NCBI RefSeq assembly: GCF_963169125.1
Contig: NC_084796.1
Span: forward strand, 83,163,888 to 83,227,887
Length of the DNA stretch: 64,000 nt
Direction of reading: 5' to 3'
DNA from: Humulus lupulus
Taxonomy: Eukaryota; Streptophyta; Magnoliopsida; Rosales; Cannabaceae
Positions 43,597 to 54,745 of the stretch are shown here, piece by piece (the first letter of the stretch is position 1; every line of letters begins with the position of its first letter). Made by a program: the position numbers and the translations under genes. Under the pieces are notes generated by a model, which did not search any database, was not told the DNA's origin, and worked only from the letters and a program-made list of their open reading frames with translations.

Positions 43597-46424
43597 TGTA
43601 GCGCACCAAATTTTTATTTTATTTTATTAATTTTGTGCTTTGTTTTATTTTTAATTGTTAAGTGTTATGAATTATTTTTTTTATTATTGTTTGAATTGTT
43701 TGGTAGAAATTTTGTAAATATAATTGTTAATTATTTTATTTATTTATTAATTTAATTTGTGAATAAAATGAGTTTTGATTGAATAAACCAAGGTGCATTG
43801 TAGGTAGTGATGCACTTTAGCAATTGGGTGTGTACATGTGCATTGTTGCATGGTGTGCATGCAATAGATTTTCTACACATTAATTTTCTTTTATTGGTTT
43901 ATTTATATTTATTTAAAAAATTAAACATAAAATAAAAGAAAGAGAAATGGGAGAAGTGGCGTGTAGGAGAGTGGGAGATGGGGAATTTTCTTTCCTATTT
44001 TGTTTGGTCTTAGATTAATTAGAGTGGATAACTATTAGATAAAATAGGAAAAGAGTTCTCATCTTTATGCACTCTTTATTTTCCTATAGTTAAGAAAAAA
44101 ATCAAATAAAAAACAAAATAAATGAAAATAAACACAAATAGGAAAGTTACCCTGTTTCTTATTTGCACTGGTATTGCCTTAGGTTGATAAAAGGGAAAGA
44201 AAGAAAAGAGCATTTGTGCTCTTGTGACCAACGGCTAGGAGGAGAGAGAGAGAGAGTGTATGTGTGTGAGCTAGATAGAGAAAAAAAGAAAGAAAGAAAG
44301 AAGGAAGAGGAAGGGGAATAAATTTTGAAACCTAGGTGAGGGTGTTTGATTCTTGGTGGTTTAATCCTCTCATCTATATTCTCATCTTCTTAATCTCTAG
44401 TATAAATGTTAATGCTTTTGTTTTTCTTTTTGTGGGTTTCGAATCCTTAGGGTGTTGATTAAAGGTGGTGGTTATTTTGGGTTCTTGATTTTACAACCAA
44501 GAGAAGTAATGGATCCACTTCTATTCTTTTTGTGTGTTTGATTTGGTGATATTGATGTTATGACACTTTGGGTTTTTTCTTCCCTATGATTTGATGCTAT
44601 GTTTTGTTTGGTTTAAAAGTTCCATGTAAAGCATGCAAGGGTTTTGGTTGTTGATATACAAATATGTGATGATGTTTTAAGACATGAGAATATTTGGGTT
44701 GTTTTTGGCTATGAAAGTTTCGGCCTAGGGGTGATGCTCAAGCATGCTTAGTTTCATCCTATGTTTAATGCCAAATGTAATCTTAGAAACATCATAGGTT
44801 GTTAAAGAATTTAAATGTAATCTTAGAAACATGAAATTTTATAAGTATTTCTAAATAATTACAAGTTTTATTATTTCTAAGCAATTTTAAATAATAAATG
44901 AAGATATTATTTTATGAGAAATTTAGTGAGGTTAAATGAATTATTTTAATCAACTTTGAGAATTAAATAAATAATGGTAAAAGGAATATGTTGCTAAATT
45001 TTTACTTGAAAATGTTAGAAATGAGCATGTAGAAATTATCATTTTAAAACGTTACTTTTTAACAACGATCCCACGTATGCATGTCGCATGCAAATGCACT
45101 TTTACGTTCAAATATATTTATATTATCCAAACATATAATTTTTACTTTGTATCCATAAATGGATAATAGGTAGAATATGCATTATTCTTATGTGATTTTA
45201 TGTGAAAATGTGCATCTTTAGAATTAATGGACAATTTGCACCATGTGTGCATGGCCCTTGCACACATGAGGTATATGTGTTGGGCACGAGAATTTAGATG
45301 TGATTTTAAAGAGAAATTTTTTATTATGATTATAGGCTCATTGTGATATTTTTCTCATTTTGCTTTGTTCGGACCTGAGGTAAGGAAGTTTGATAGAATT
45401 TCTATGTTTATGTTATGAAATGGTCAGAATGGTCTGTTATTAGAATAATGACATGCTATGTATGATGAAGGACCATGAGATTTGAAGTATGGAATTCTAT
45501 CTTGAAATGCTATGATGAATGTGTGTACAACATGTGTTTTCCTTCGTGTTGTTTGAAATGGATTTCATGTGCTTGTATGCTGTATGAAAAAGAAAATGGT
45601 TGTTAGTGCGTTGAACGTGACACAACAAAGGGGTTACTAAGGATATGACGTAACCCGAGTTACTAAGGATATGACGTAACTCATAGGGCTGACGCACCGC
45701 AGTAATTCAAGGACTAGAGCCTCCTGTTTACCTCACAAAGGAGGTCTATCCAGTTTTATGCATTTTAATGGCTACCTCAAGAAGTGACAAGGACAATAAC
45801 GGTGCCATGTTCACAAAAATATGATGATGATCTTTGATTATGATGATGATGTTTGGTTATAATGATGACGTTTGATTATGATGATGATGTTTGATTATAA
45901 TGATGACGTTTGATTATGATGTATGATGATGATGTTTAATTATGATGTACGATGATGGCGTTTAATTATGATGTATGGTTACGACGCACAATTACAATAT
46001 GTTCTTATTGTGTTTTCCTTTTATGTTGCTTGTATTTCCTTACTGGGCTTTTAGCTCACCCCCTTACTTTCCCTCTTTCAAGTAATAAATAGGGTTTCTC
46101 TTTGGCATGCGCTGTGATATGAGGAGTTCCGACGTTAGATTGAGTATGGCATGGGGGTATCCTATGAAAGAATAAACGATCAACTTAAGCGCTGAATTTT
46201 AAAGAATAATGTTATGGACCTTAATGTTTTAAACCTTTTAGTGAAACTCAAAATTTATTTATTTTTAAACGTTGCATAAGTACACTTATTTTTATCTTAA
46301 AGAATTGGGCCCAACTTGCATGTTTTATCAAGGCCCCACTGGATTTCATATGTTAAGTGGTTTTCTTCTATATTTTTATGAGTATTGAGAAGTTTTACAA
46401 AGGAGTAGATTAGGGGGCTTTACA
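43597..46424 (+). repeat. Complete 5' LTR of the deleted gypsy element
   Basis: TGTAGCGCACC...GGGGGCTTTACA. Its last 1 kb aligns with 50325-51237. It has short-word clusters around TGCAT (43790-43870, 45075-45105, 45230-45265), a GA/GAAA tract (44246-44310) and a triplet-repeat tract (45826-45985). An ORF at 45497-45697 (minus), with a copy at 50395-50595, is just conserved LTR sequence. Confidence 0.9.
45826..45985 (+). repeat. Imperfect ATG/ATT triplet-type repeat in the LTR
   Basis: 'tgatgatgatgtttgattatgatgatgacg'-like units repeat at about 18-30 bp. A shorter version is in the 3' LTR copy at 50705-50800, showing length change between the two LTRs of one element. Confidence 0.8.
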
Positions 46425-46427
46425 AAT

Positions 46428-46440
46428 AATATCAGAGACA
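46428..46440 (+). promoter_or_regulatory. Primer-binding site of the deleted gypsy element (degenerate)
   Basis: 'aatatcagagaca' three bases after the LTR retains the TATCAGAG core of the initiator-Met site TGGTATCAGAGC. Confidence 0.65.
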
Positions 46441-46584
46441 GTCGTTCATGTTTCCAAGGACCCTCCCCGTACACGCTAAAGACGAGAAAATATCACCTCA
46501 CCGCGTTGTAAGTGCTTGTTCTATATGTTATCGTTATTCTTCCTGCTTTTAAATTTTTTAGTTTTGTAATTGTAGTATAGTAAG

Positions 46585-47139
46585 ATGCCTCCTATTATTA
46601 GAACCACTAAGAAACACGTACTTAAGGAGATTCGCACGATACCTAAGGTCCAACTCGACGAGGATCACAACGATTGGAGGATTGCTTTGCTGAAAATGAT
46701 GATGGTTGTTTGCAATCGTATTCAAGGAATTATGAACAAAAGTAGGGTGTTGCTATAGCCAATAGAACAATAATAGGTGTTAAGGGAAGAGTTATCGATA
46801 TATCCCGAGGCCCTTCTCCAGTTTTCCATGGCATGGCATTATGTCACTCAGGACTATCTTGATTTTGAAACTATTCAATACACGATCTACGACCTCATAG
46901 ATAACTATGAATTCCCCTGATTGGAGGCGGTCATAGTTAAAAACGATGATGGAGGGATGGATGAACGCTTTGAGACGGTGCACGACATTGAAGGGGAGAT
47001 GGCGCATCAGGAGGTGATACACGCTATACCTAATGTAAGCGCTAGGATGAGAGAATTGGTGAGCGCTCCTGACTACTTACACATTTCAGAGGACGTCTTC
47101 AACTATAGCTCAGAGGACGAGTCCACAGTTGAGGACTAG
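46585..47139 (+). pseudogene. Extra ORF upstream of gag (about 184 codons, four nonsense codons)
   Basis: One reading frame runs from ATG 46585 (MPPIIRTTKKHVLKEIRTI) to the stop at 47139, broken only by TAG, TAA and TAG near 46756-46776 and TGA at 46918. The end is acidic (EDVFNYSSEDESTVED). No domain is recognised. It lies between the primer site and gag (ATG 47425), where extra ORFs are known in some gypsy elements. Retention of one frame over 555 bp suggests it coded for protein when the element was active. Confidence 0.55.
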
Positions 47140-47424
47140 AGTTCGTCACATAATTCCTTCAATGAAATGTTAACGAATAAGATGGGATTTTTTTAAAGAA
47201 CCCTTAAGAACTTATGTTTTTATGGTTATTGAACACTTTATGAGTTGTTTGAATTTTGGAATAATTTTTTAACAAACTTTGAATGTTATTGTTGAATAAT
47301 GTTCCTCTTGAAAACTCTAAATGGTGTGGATGTGGAATGTATGATAATTTTAACGAATATCTATCAAACCATTATGCGATTTATCCTCTCTTATGATTTT
47401 CTTCTGGTGCCTTAGAATCTCATA

Positions 47425-48600
47425 ATGTCAACAAGAGGAAGAGGAGGCAAGGGAAGAGGGGGAGGCCGAGGAAAGGGTGTCTCCATAAGATCTAGGGCCA
47501 CAACGACTCCTGATGTAGAAATGCCATCAATCCAACCAGCAGCCCCAGCTCCACCAATTGTGGATTTGGTCGCAGAGACAGCAAGGTTGGCACAACAATT
47601 AAGGCAGAGAGATGAGGAGTTGGCTCACGCCAGGCAAGTTCCCCAAGTGCCCTAAGTGCCTCAAGTACTAGTGGCACGACTTGAGCCTCCAATACCACCC
47701 CTTGCACCACTACATGTGGTTTATGGAATTGAGCTGGTTTATGAGCATTTCAGAAAGGACCACCTACCTTTGAAGGGAAAGTTGATCCTATGGTGGGAAA
47801 GGATCGGTTAAGATCAGTTGAGGCCATCTTCGATCATATGGAGTTGAATGATTGCCAGGGAATTTCATGTGCAGCCAACTTACTCAAGTTGGATGCAAGG
47901 ATGTGGTGGGATGTGGTTAAACAGACTCGTGACCTCAATACCACGACCTGGGCAGACTTTGTTTAGGCATTTGGCAAGAAGAATTACAGTGCGACCGTAT
48001 TGGCAACCAAGGTAGATGAGTTCGTGACTTTGGTTTAGGGAAACCTCTCTATCACTGACTATGTGCAGAAGTTCAATAGGTTGGCTAAATTTTCTTCTGA
48101 AGTTGTACCAAATGAAGGCCTAGGAGTCCAAAGGTTTATGAGAGGACTCAAGCCAATGATTTCTAGGGACGTTAAGATGACCATTGTTGAGGTGGTCAGT
48201 GATGCTGAAGTAATAGATAAGGCACTCGAAGAAGAATACTTGGAGGATTGGATATGGAAGGAAAATGCTGCCAGAAGGAGGCCCACCGAAACAAGGGCGT
48301 CCATGAGGGCAATAAGAGGAAAGCTAATGAAGGGCAGAATAGTGGCTCCGACAAGAGACCTAGACCCCTGGTCACAAATAACAATAGTCACAACACTCAT
48401 AACCACCATAACAACCACAACAGTCGCAATAATAATCGAAATGATGGGAATCACCAAAGCAACAAAGTTGAGCACCCCATCTGTCCTAAATGTTCGAGTC
48501 AACATATTGGAGAATGTCAGGCCAGCACTAACAAATGTTACAAGTATGGTCAGGCAGGACATCTGAGAAAAGATTGCCTACAATGGAAAGCGGAACATAA
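47425..48600 (+). pseudogene. Gag of the deleted gypsy element
   Basis: Starts at ATG 47425 with an RG-rich head (MSTRGRGGKGRGGGRGKGVS), then a coiled-coil-like ARLAQQLRQRDEELAHARQ. After several breaks comes the capsid part at 48063-48300 (KFNRLAKFSSEVVPNEGLGVQRFMRGL, EVIDKALEEE), then an N/H-rich linker and the knuckle CYKYGQAGHLRKDC, whose second Cys is Tyr. Frames switch near 47800, 48050 and 48290. Confidence 0.8.
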
Positions 48601-50324
48601 TAGTAACAACAACCTAGTGTCCGCATGGGATTTTGCTTTAACCCAAAGTGAAGCAGCCAATAGTAACACTGTAGTCACAGATCAGCTCCCTATTTCTGGT
48701 ATGATGTGTACAGTCCTTATTGATTCTGGAGCGACTCACTCTTATATTGCTATTAATAAGATTGATAAATTGGGTATGCCTTGTAAACTGTTTGAGCATA
48801 GTTTTAGTACAATGTTACCATCAGGAGACATGATGTTGTCAACTAGGTGGTTACAGTCATCACCTATAATGATAGAGGGCAGGGAGTTCCCGATAGATCT
48901 TATAGAATTAGACATACCAGACTATGATGTCATACTTGCCATGGATTGATTATCCAAACATGGAGCGACGATTGACTGTCGGGAAAATACTGTGTAGTTC
49001 AGACCAGAAGAATGAGAACTCTTTTCTTTTAAAGGAGAGGTAGCGGTTTTTCGTACCCCCATAATATCGGCACTGGAAGCACGGAATATGATGTAGCATG
49101 GATGTTCAGCATTTCTGGCTAGTGTGGTGGATAAATCCAAGGAGACAGAGTTAAAACCAGAGAATGTTCATATTGTTTGTGAGTTTCCGAAAGTGTTTCC
49201 CAAGGAATTACCATGTTTACCCCCGGACAGAGAAATCGAATTCATGATCGAACTTGCACCAGAAACAACATCAATATCTAAAGCACCCTATCGAATGACA
49301 CCTGCAGAGTTGAAGGAACTCAAAAACCAGCTACATGAATTATTGGATAAGGGGTTCATAAGACCTTGTCATTCGCCATGGGGGGAACCAGTCCTATTTG
49401 TGAAAAAGAAGGATGGGAGCATGAGAAAGTGCATCGATTACCAAGAACTCAATAAGGTCACTATTAAGAACAAATATCCTTTGCCTAGGATAGATGACCT
49501 TTTTGGTCAGCTGCAAGGGGCAGCTATTGAGTTCCTAGTGATGTCTTTTGAACTCACTAGTGCCCCAACAACATTCATGGATATGATGATCAGGGTATTT
49601 AAGGACTACTTGGATAAGATTTTAGCAGTGTTTATAGATGATATCTTTTTCTACTCAAAGACGAAGGAGGAGCATGAGGAGCATTTGAGGTTGACCCTAA
49701 AAAGACTACGAGAACATCATTTATATTCTATGTTCTCTAATTGTCAGTTCTGGTTGGAACAAGTAACTTTCCTAGGCAACATAGTGTCCAAGAATGGACT
49801 AGTCGATCCGGCAAAGATCGAGGCCATTAGAGACTGGCCCCAGCCAAAGAATGGCTCAGAGGTTTCAAGCTTCTTAGGTTTAGTGAGTTATTATCAGAAG
49901 TTTGTCGAGGGTTTTTCAAAGATTGCCACACCCTTAACCAAATTGACCTGCAAAGATCAGCAGTTCGCATGGAACGAGAAATGTGAAGAAATCTTTCAGA
50001 CTATGAGGGATAAGTTGATCTCTGCACCTATTCTTTGTGTTCTTACAAAGGGCGTGAAATTTGTGTTGTATTGTGATGCCTCAAAGAATGGCTTAGGGTG
50101 TGTGTTGATGCAGGATGGGAAGGTGGTAGCTTATGCTTCCAGACAACTCAAGGACTATGAGCAACCGTATCGCACCTATGACCTTGAGTTAGCAGCAGTA
50201 GTGTTCGCACTAAAGATATGGAGACATCACCTTTGTGGGGAAAAGTGCAAAATTCACACCTACCACAAAAGTCTGAAATACTTCACTAATAATGAACTGA
50301 ATTTGAGCCAGTGGTTGCAGATGC
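48601..50324 (+). pseudogene. Protease, RT and RNase H of the deleted gypsy element
   Basis: Protease: TVLIDSGATHSYI and YDVILAMD (stop at 48947). RT from 49124: [39 protein letters not shown] and [14 protein letters not shown], then a jump to [20 protein letters not shown]. The roughly 30-residue segment with the first catalytic Asp motif (KIDLRSGYHQ-type) is deleted. FIDDIFFYS and LGNIVSKNG follow. RNase [28 protein letters not shown] and [11 protein letters not shown] (third acidic residue D changed to Y). It is truncated by the LTR junction near 50320. Confidence 0.88.
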
Positions 50325-51237
50325 GAATGGTCTGTTATGAAAATAATGTTATGCTATGTATGATGAAGGACCATGAGATTTGAAGTATGGAATTCTATCT
50401 TGAAAGGTTATGATGAATGTGTGTGCAACATGTGTTTTCCTTCGTGTTGTTTGAAATGGATTTCATGTGTTTATATGCTATATTAAAAAGAAAATGGTTG
50501 TTACTGTGTTGAACGCGACACAAAAAAGGGGTTACTAAGGATATGATGTAACCCCAGTTACTAAGGATATGACGTAACTCATAGGGCAGACGCACCGAGG
50601 TTATTCAAGGACCAGAGCCTCTTGTTTACCTCACAGAGGAGGTTTTTGTGCTTTTTACTGGTTACCTAAAGAAGTGATGAACAATAAAGGCGCCATGTTC
50701 ATAATGAATATGATGATGATGTTTGATTATGATGTATGATGATGACATTTAATTATGATGTATGATGATGACGCTTAATTATGATGTATGGTTACGATGA
50801 ACGATTATAATATGTTTTTATTGTGTTTTCCTTGTATGTTGCTTGTACTTCCTTACTGGCCTTTTAGCTCAGCCCCTTACTTTCCCCCTTTTAGGTAATA
50901 AATAGGGTTTCTCTTTGGCACGCGTTGTGATGTGAGGAATTCCGACGTCAGAGTGTGTATGGAATGTGGGTATCCTATGAACAAATAAACGATCAACCTA
51001 AGCGCTGGATTTTAATGAATAGTGTTATGGACCTTAATGTTTTAAAGCTATCAGTAGGACTCATACTTTATTTATTTTTAAATGTTGCATTAGTACACTT
51101 ATTTTTATCTTATACTATTGGACCAAACTTGCATGTCTTATCAAGGCCCCATTGGATTTCATATGTTAAGTGGTTTTCTTCTATATTTTTATGAGTATTG
51201 AGACATTTTATAAAGGAGTAGATTAGGGCGCTTTACA
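50325..51237 (+). repeat. Truncated 3' LTR of the deleted gypsy element
   Basis: Matches 45426-46424 of the 5' LTR and ends GGCGCTTTACA before TSD TAATT. The reading frame of RNase H runs into it for about 20 codons. Confidence 0.9.
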
Positions 51238-51242
51238 TAATT

Positions 51243-52561
51243 AAAAGGGTAAAATGGTAGTTTTATTCCCATTTAATTATGAATCGTCAATAGAGGATTA
51301 ATTTGTATGAAATGATTATATCAATGGACACTTTATGATTATAATAACGTACTCAGTAAATATATGTCTTTAATTCTCAAGAGTTTAGTCTCATATTTAT
51401 AGTGGAATAATCATGAGATTAATAAATATGATTATTGAATCAAAGAGTTTTGGTTAATAATCTTTTATTTATTGGAGCTTGGAATTATTGGTCCATAGGT
51501 CCCCGAGGCGCCTCTATCAATCAAGGTAAGAGTTGATACAAGAGTTAAACTGTGAATGGGCTATTTGGGAGAATATTTATTCTTCGGGATAAATATGAAA
51601 TTATGTGATAATTGAAGTTGCACAATTTATTATTGCATTTGTGCAATTTCGAAATTGTATAAAAATAAAAATAAAAATTAATTTTAATCCATTTTTTTAG
51701 TTAAGTGTGAATGAATAAATATGGATACTCAAAATTGGTTTTGATTATTATATTTATTTAATTAATAATAAGATGATAATGTAAATTCAAATTTTGTATT
51801 TTGAAATTTAAGTTGATATCTTTTTCCTTAAAAAGATATACCATATTTGAATATCTAATTATTAATTAATTAATATAAAAAAATAAATGAAAAATCAAAA
51901 TCCCATAGGCCACACTCATAGGGCTTGGACTGCTCTATGCGTGTGGCACATTTGATTTTATAATATATTGGTTTTTCATTTTTTTTAATTAATTAATTAA
52001 CATTTTAAAAGGGGTTTTAAAATTGAATGTTAGATTTTTTGTCTATTATCATTATTATTATAGAAGATGATTGATTTTTCTTTATTATTATTATTGTGGT
52101 AATAATGTCTATATATTCTATTTGATAGAAAATGGAAACAACAAGTCCTGACAAGTTTGATAAAGATAAGAAAAACTATCATTTTTTTTCACAAAAAAAA
52201 AAAACATTTTCTCTCTAGCCTATAATCAAAAGTCTCATGTGTTGAAAATATTTTTTATTCACAAAATTGATCCTTGTTCTCTATGTGCCCACCCACATCT
52301 TGAGGTGTAGAGAACGTCTTGGAATATCTATGTGTGAGCTCCAACAAGGATAGGAAGATCGAAACATATATGAAAAGATTCAATGATTCTTGATAGGCTA
52401 CAAGAGGTAAATAATTTTCATATTATTTTTCATATTCATAATATATATTGATTAACATATTTCATATTAAAAGATCCTCATATAAAAATTATTTATATGA
52501 AATTTTTTTGTTGTATACCATTACCACAATTTTTGCTGCGCACTTGGAACCGTTCTTAACG
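51243..52561 (+). repeat. Copia 5' LTR, second part
   Basis: Continues after the inserted gypsy. The 52260-52330 segment ('ctatgtgcccacccacatcttgaggtgtagag') resembles 2030-2090 in the left copia LTR. Ends ...CGTTCTTAACG next to the primer site. Confidence 0.65.
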
Positions 52562-52563
52562 AT

Positions 52564-52575
52564 TGGTACCAGAGG
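52564..52575 (+). promoter_or_regulatory. Copia primer-binding site
   Basis: 'tggtaccagagg' followed by caggttt matches the initiator-Met site TGGTATCAGAGC at 10 of 12 bases, in the usual copia context 'attggt..cagaggcaggtt'. Confidence 0.75.
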
Positions 52576-54434
52576 CAGGTTTAATGACTGCATATGATAA
52601 TTACTATGTGGGTATCATATGCATTTTTATATTATGTGTAATATGTGAATGGATGGATGTTTGTGTATGAATAGTTTATGTTCTTAAGGGTTGGTTTTCA
52701 TGGTGTTTTTGGGTTAGGAAATGTCTTAATTTTTTCTAGATATACAAAATTTTTTAGCCATTTCGGGGCATAAGAATTTTGTAATTTATTTGAAATTCTG
52801 AAATTTTTTGTAATGGCCTGAGCCCCGACCACAAACCCCGAGGCCCGTGCCGTTGCCCATGCAGTCGTGCGCACTCCTTAGCACCCAACCTCCTACGCAC
52901 CCGCAGCCTGTGCGCCCAGCACCCACGGCTAGCGCCCCTGCACGCCCAGCTCCTCACATCTGCGCCGCTGCCCAGTGCCCAGCTCCTTGCGCCTGCGCCT
53001 CTGCCCAGTGCCCAGTTCCTCGCAACTGCACTCCTGTGGCCCAACCTCCTATGCCTCATTAGCCGCACCACGGCCAGACGCAACCCACCATTGACACACC
53101 CATTATGGTTTGTGTCTTGCAAACCCTAATGGATGTGTAATTATCCATTTGGGATATTTTATGCCCAATATAATTAACAGTGTTTTAATTATAAGTTTTT
53201 TGAGTAAATTGTGGTGAGTCCAAATACCAATTGGGCCTCAATAACTTGTTGGGTATTAAAACCCAAAGTTTAATTTTTTTAATTTTTTTTTAAATAATTA
53301 AAATGTTATTTAACTCATAATGGTTAATTAATATGGTAATGGCCCAAAAGACTAATAGAAAAGGTCCAAGATCAAAGAAGTTGCTCTTCATTAGGCCTTA
53401 GTCAGTTTAGTTATTTTTGTGTATTTTTTGCTAGTGTTGTAATTTTCTAGAAATATCCAAAACACCCAACCCACATTTATTTATTTATTTGCTTGAACAT
53501 GATTAAATTGTTTAATACTCTATCATGCATAATAATATGTCATACATATTACCCACATAGTACATATTGGCATGGATATCTTTAGAAGTATGCTTAGGAT
53601 TGATTATATGTTTTTATTTGTTAACACATATAATTAATGTAGTCTTAATTAGTTAAGATGGTAAAAGAAAATAAAGTTGTTTATTTTCTTATTTAATAAA
53701 ATTATTTTATTAAATAAAATGGTATTCTATTTAAAAAGGCAAAATAAAATCTAGAGCACGATTATTTATTTTGCATAATTGGATTAGTATTAATTAGAAT
53801 ATAATTTGGTAAAATTAATTTAACTAGTTTTACAACTTAATTGAAAAATATAGATTTTGAGAAAAACACAATTTTTAAAATAGTGAGTGGGAGAGGGAAT
53901 TATGACAATAAGTCTCATGGTTTCCATTATTGGTTGAACATAGAGAGGCATAGGAAGGGCCTCGTGTCACCTCTGTTTGTGGCCTCCCTAAGGAAAGGCT
54001 TGCGAATATGTTTATTTTATCTCAAGGTTGACTTTCATATGAGAATAAGGTTAGTGATGTATTTCAAGTTTGACTGACCCTAAGGCACACTCTTGAGTTA
54101 AGTCAAAAAATAATGGGTTACACTCCGAAGATGTATCTATCCTTTCAAGTGCGACTAGTGCATCTTGACCAAACTAACGGTAATTCATAAGTCAAAAGAA
54201 AAAAAGGAGTTCTTATGTTTTCACTTATGGAATTGAGATCTTGTCTCAAGGTTAATTTGTGATTAGTTTGACCTACCATAAAGCGGTCCATTAATTTTTA
54301 AATTAATCTATCGTGGTCTAGTAATAAATTTTTTATGTGTTGCATTCATGCATACTATTTACTATTCCAAATATAAACTGATATTTATTATATGCATTAA
54401 TTCATTATATATTATTTATTTAATTTTCAGCAAT
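52576..54434 (+). mobile_element. Copia leader between primer site and gag, with GC-rich repeat block
   Basis: 1.86 kb without a recognised domain. 52815-53065 is a GC-rich island of imperfect 'gcccagtgcccagctcctcgc' repeats. It is open on plus as a Pro/Ala/Cys-rich ORF (52847-53062) and on minus as an Arg/Gly-rich ORF (52754-53122), both simply reflecting composition. The rest is AT-rich, and 53841-54077 shows no domain. Confidence 0.6.
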
Positions 54435-54745
54435 ATGTCCAATCCAAACCCTTTAGCTGCTTTACTTGCTAATGAGAAATACACTAGTGATAACTACATG
54501 AAATGGAAATCAAACATGCACATAATTTTGATATGTGAAAACCACATGTTTGCTCTCAATGAGGAATGTCCGGTTCCTGCTCTAACTGCTGCCAAAACTG
54601 CAAGAGAGAAATATGACAACTGGATCTTATCTAACAATAAGGCCAAATGTTATATGCTTACTAGTATGAGCGATGTGCTCAAAAAGAAGTTTGAAACTTT
54701 TAATATAGTCTATGAGATTTGGGAATCTCTACAAGGCATGTTTGG
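54435..54745 (+). pseudogene. Copia gag N-terminal part
   Basis: The start is ATG 54435 (MSNPNPLAALLANEKYTSDN), chosen because copia gag begins at this motif although the frame is open further upstream. Then NYMKWKSNMHIIL, EECPVPALTAAKTAREKYDNW and KKFETFNIVYEIWESLQGMFG, the gag pattern of copia. Cut after the TTTGG target at 54745. The frame resumes at 57673 in register. Confidence 0.85.

Larger units (their letters stand above)
43597..51237 (+). mobile_element. Ty3/gypsy element with deleted pol-3' LTR junction
   Basis: The TSD TAATT is exact on both sides (43592-43596, 51238-51242). LTR ends are TGTAGCGCACC and ...GGCGCTTTACA. The 5' LTR is complete (2828 bp). The internal part has a primer site, an extra ORF, gag, protease, RT and RNase H. 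The RNase H end is fused near 50320 directly to the last third of the 3' LTR, deleting integrase, PPT and about 1.8 kb of LTR. Similarity of RT and RNase H to the chromovirus at 26-33 kb places it near the Tekay group. Confidence 0.9.

Noticed and set aside
45497..45697. 66-codon minus ORF with a near-identical copy at 50395-50595, suggesting a conserved gene
   Set aside because: The similarity is that of the two LTRs of one element; no domain is visible.
47492..48562. Long minus-strand ORFs (47492-47710, 48059-48562)
   Set aside because: Shadows of the gag frame on the opposite strand; hydrophobic composition mirrors the N/H-rich gag linker.
52754..53122. Arg/Gly-rich 122-codon ORF as a real protein
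   Set aside because: It mirrors the GC-rich repeat block; the opposite strand is equally open, which is expected from composition.
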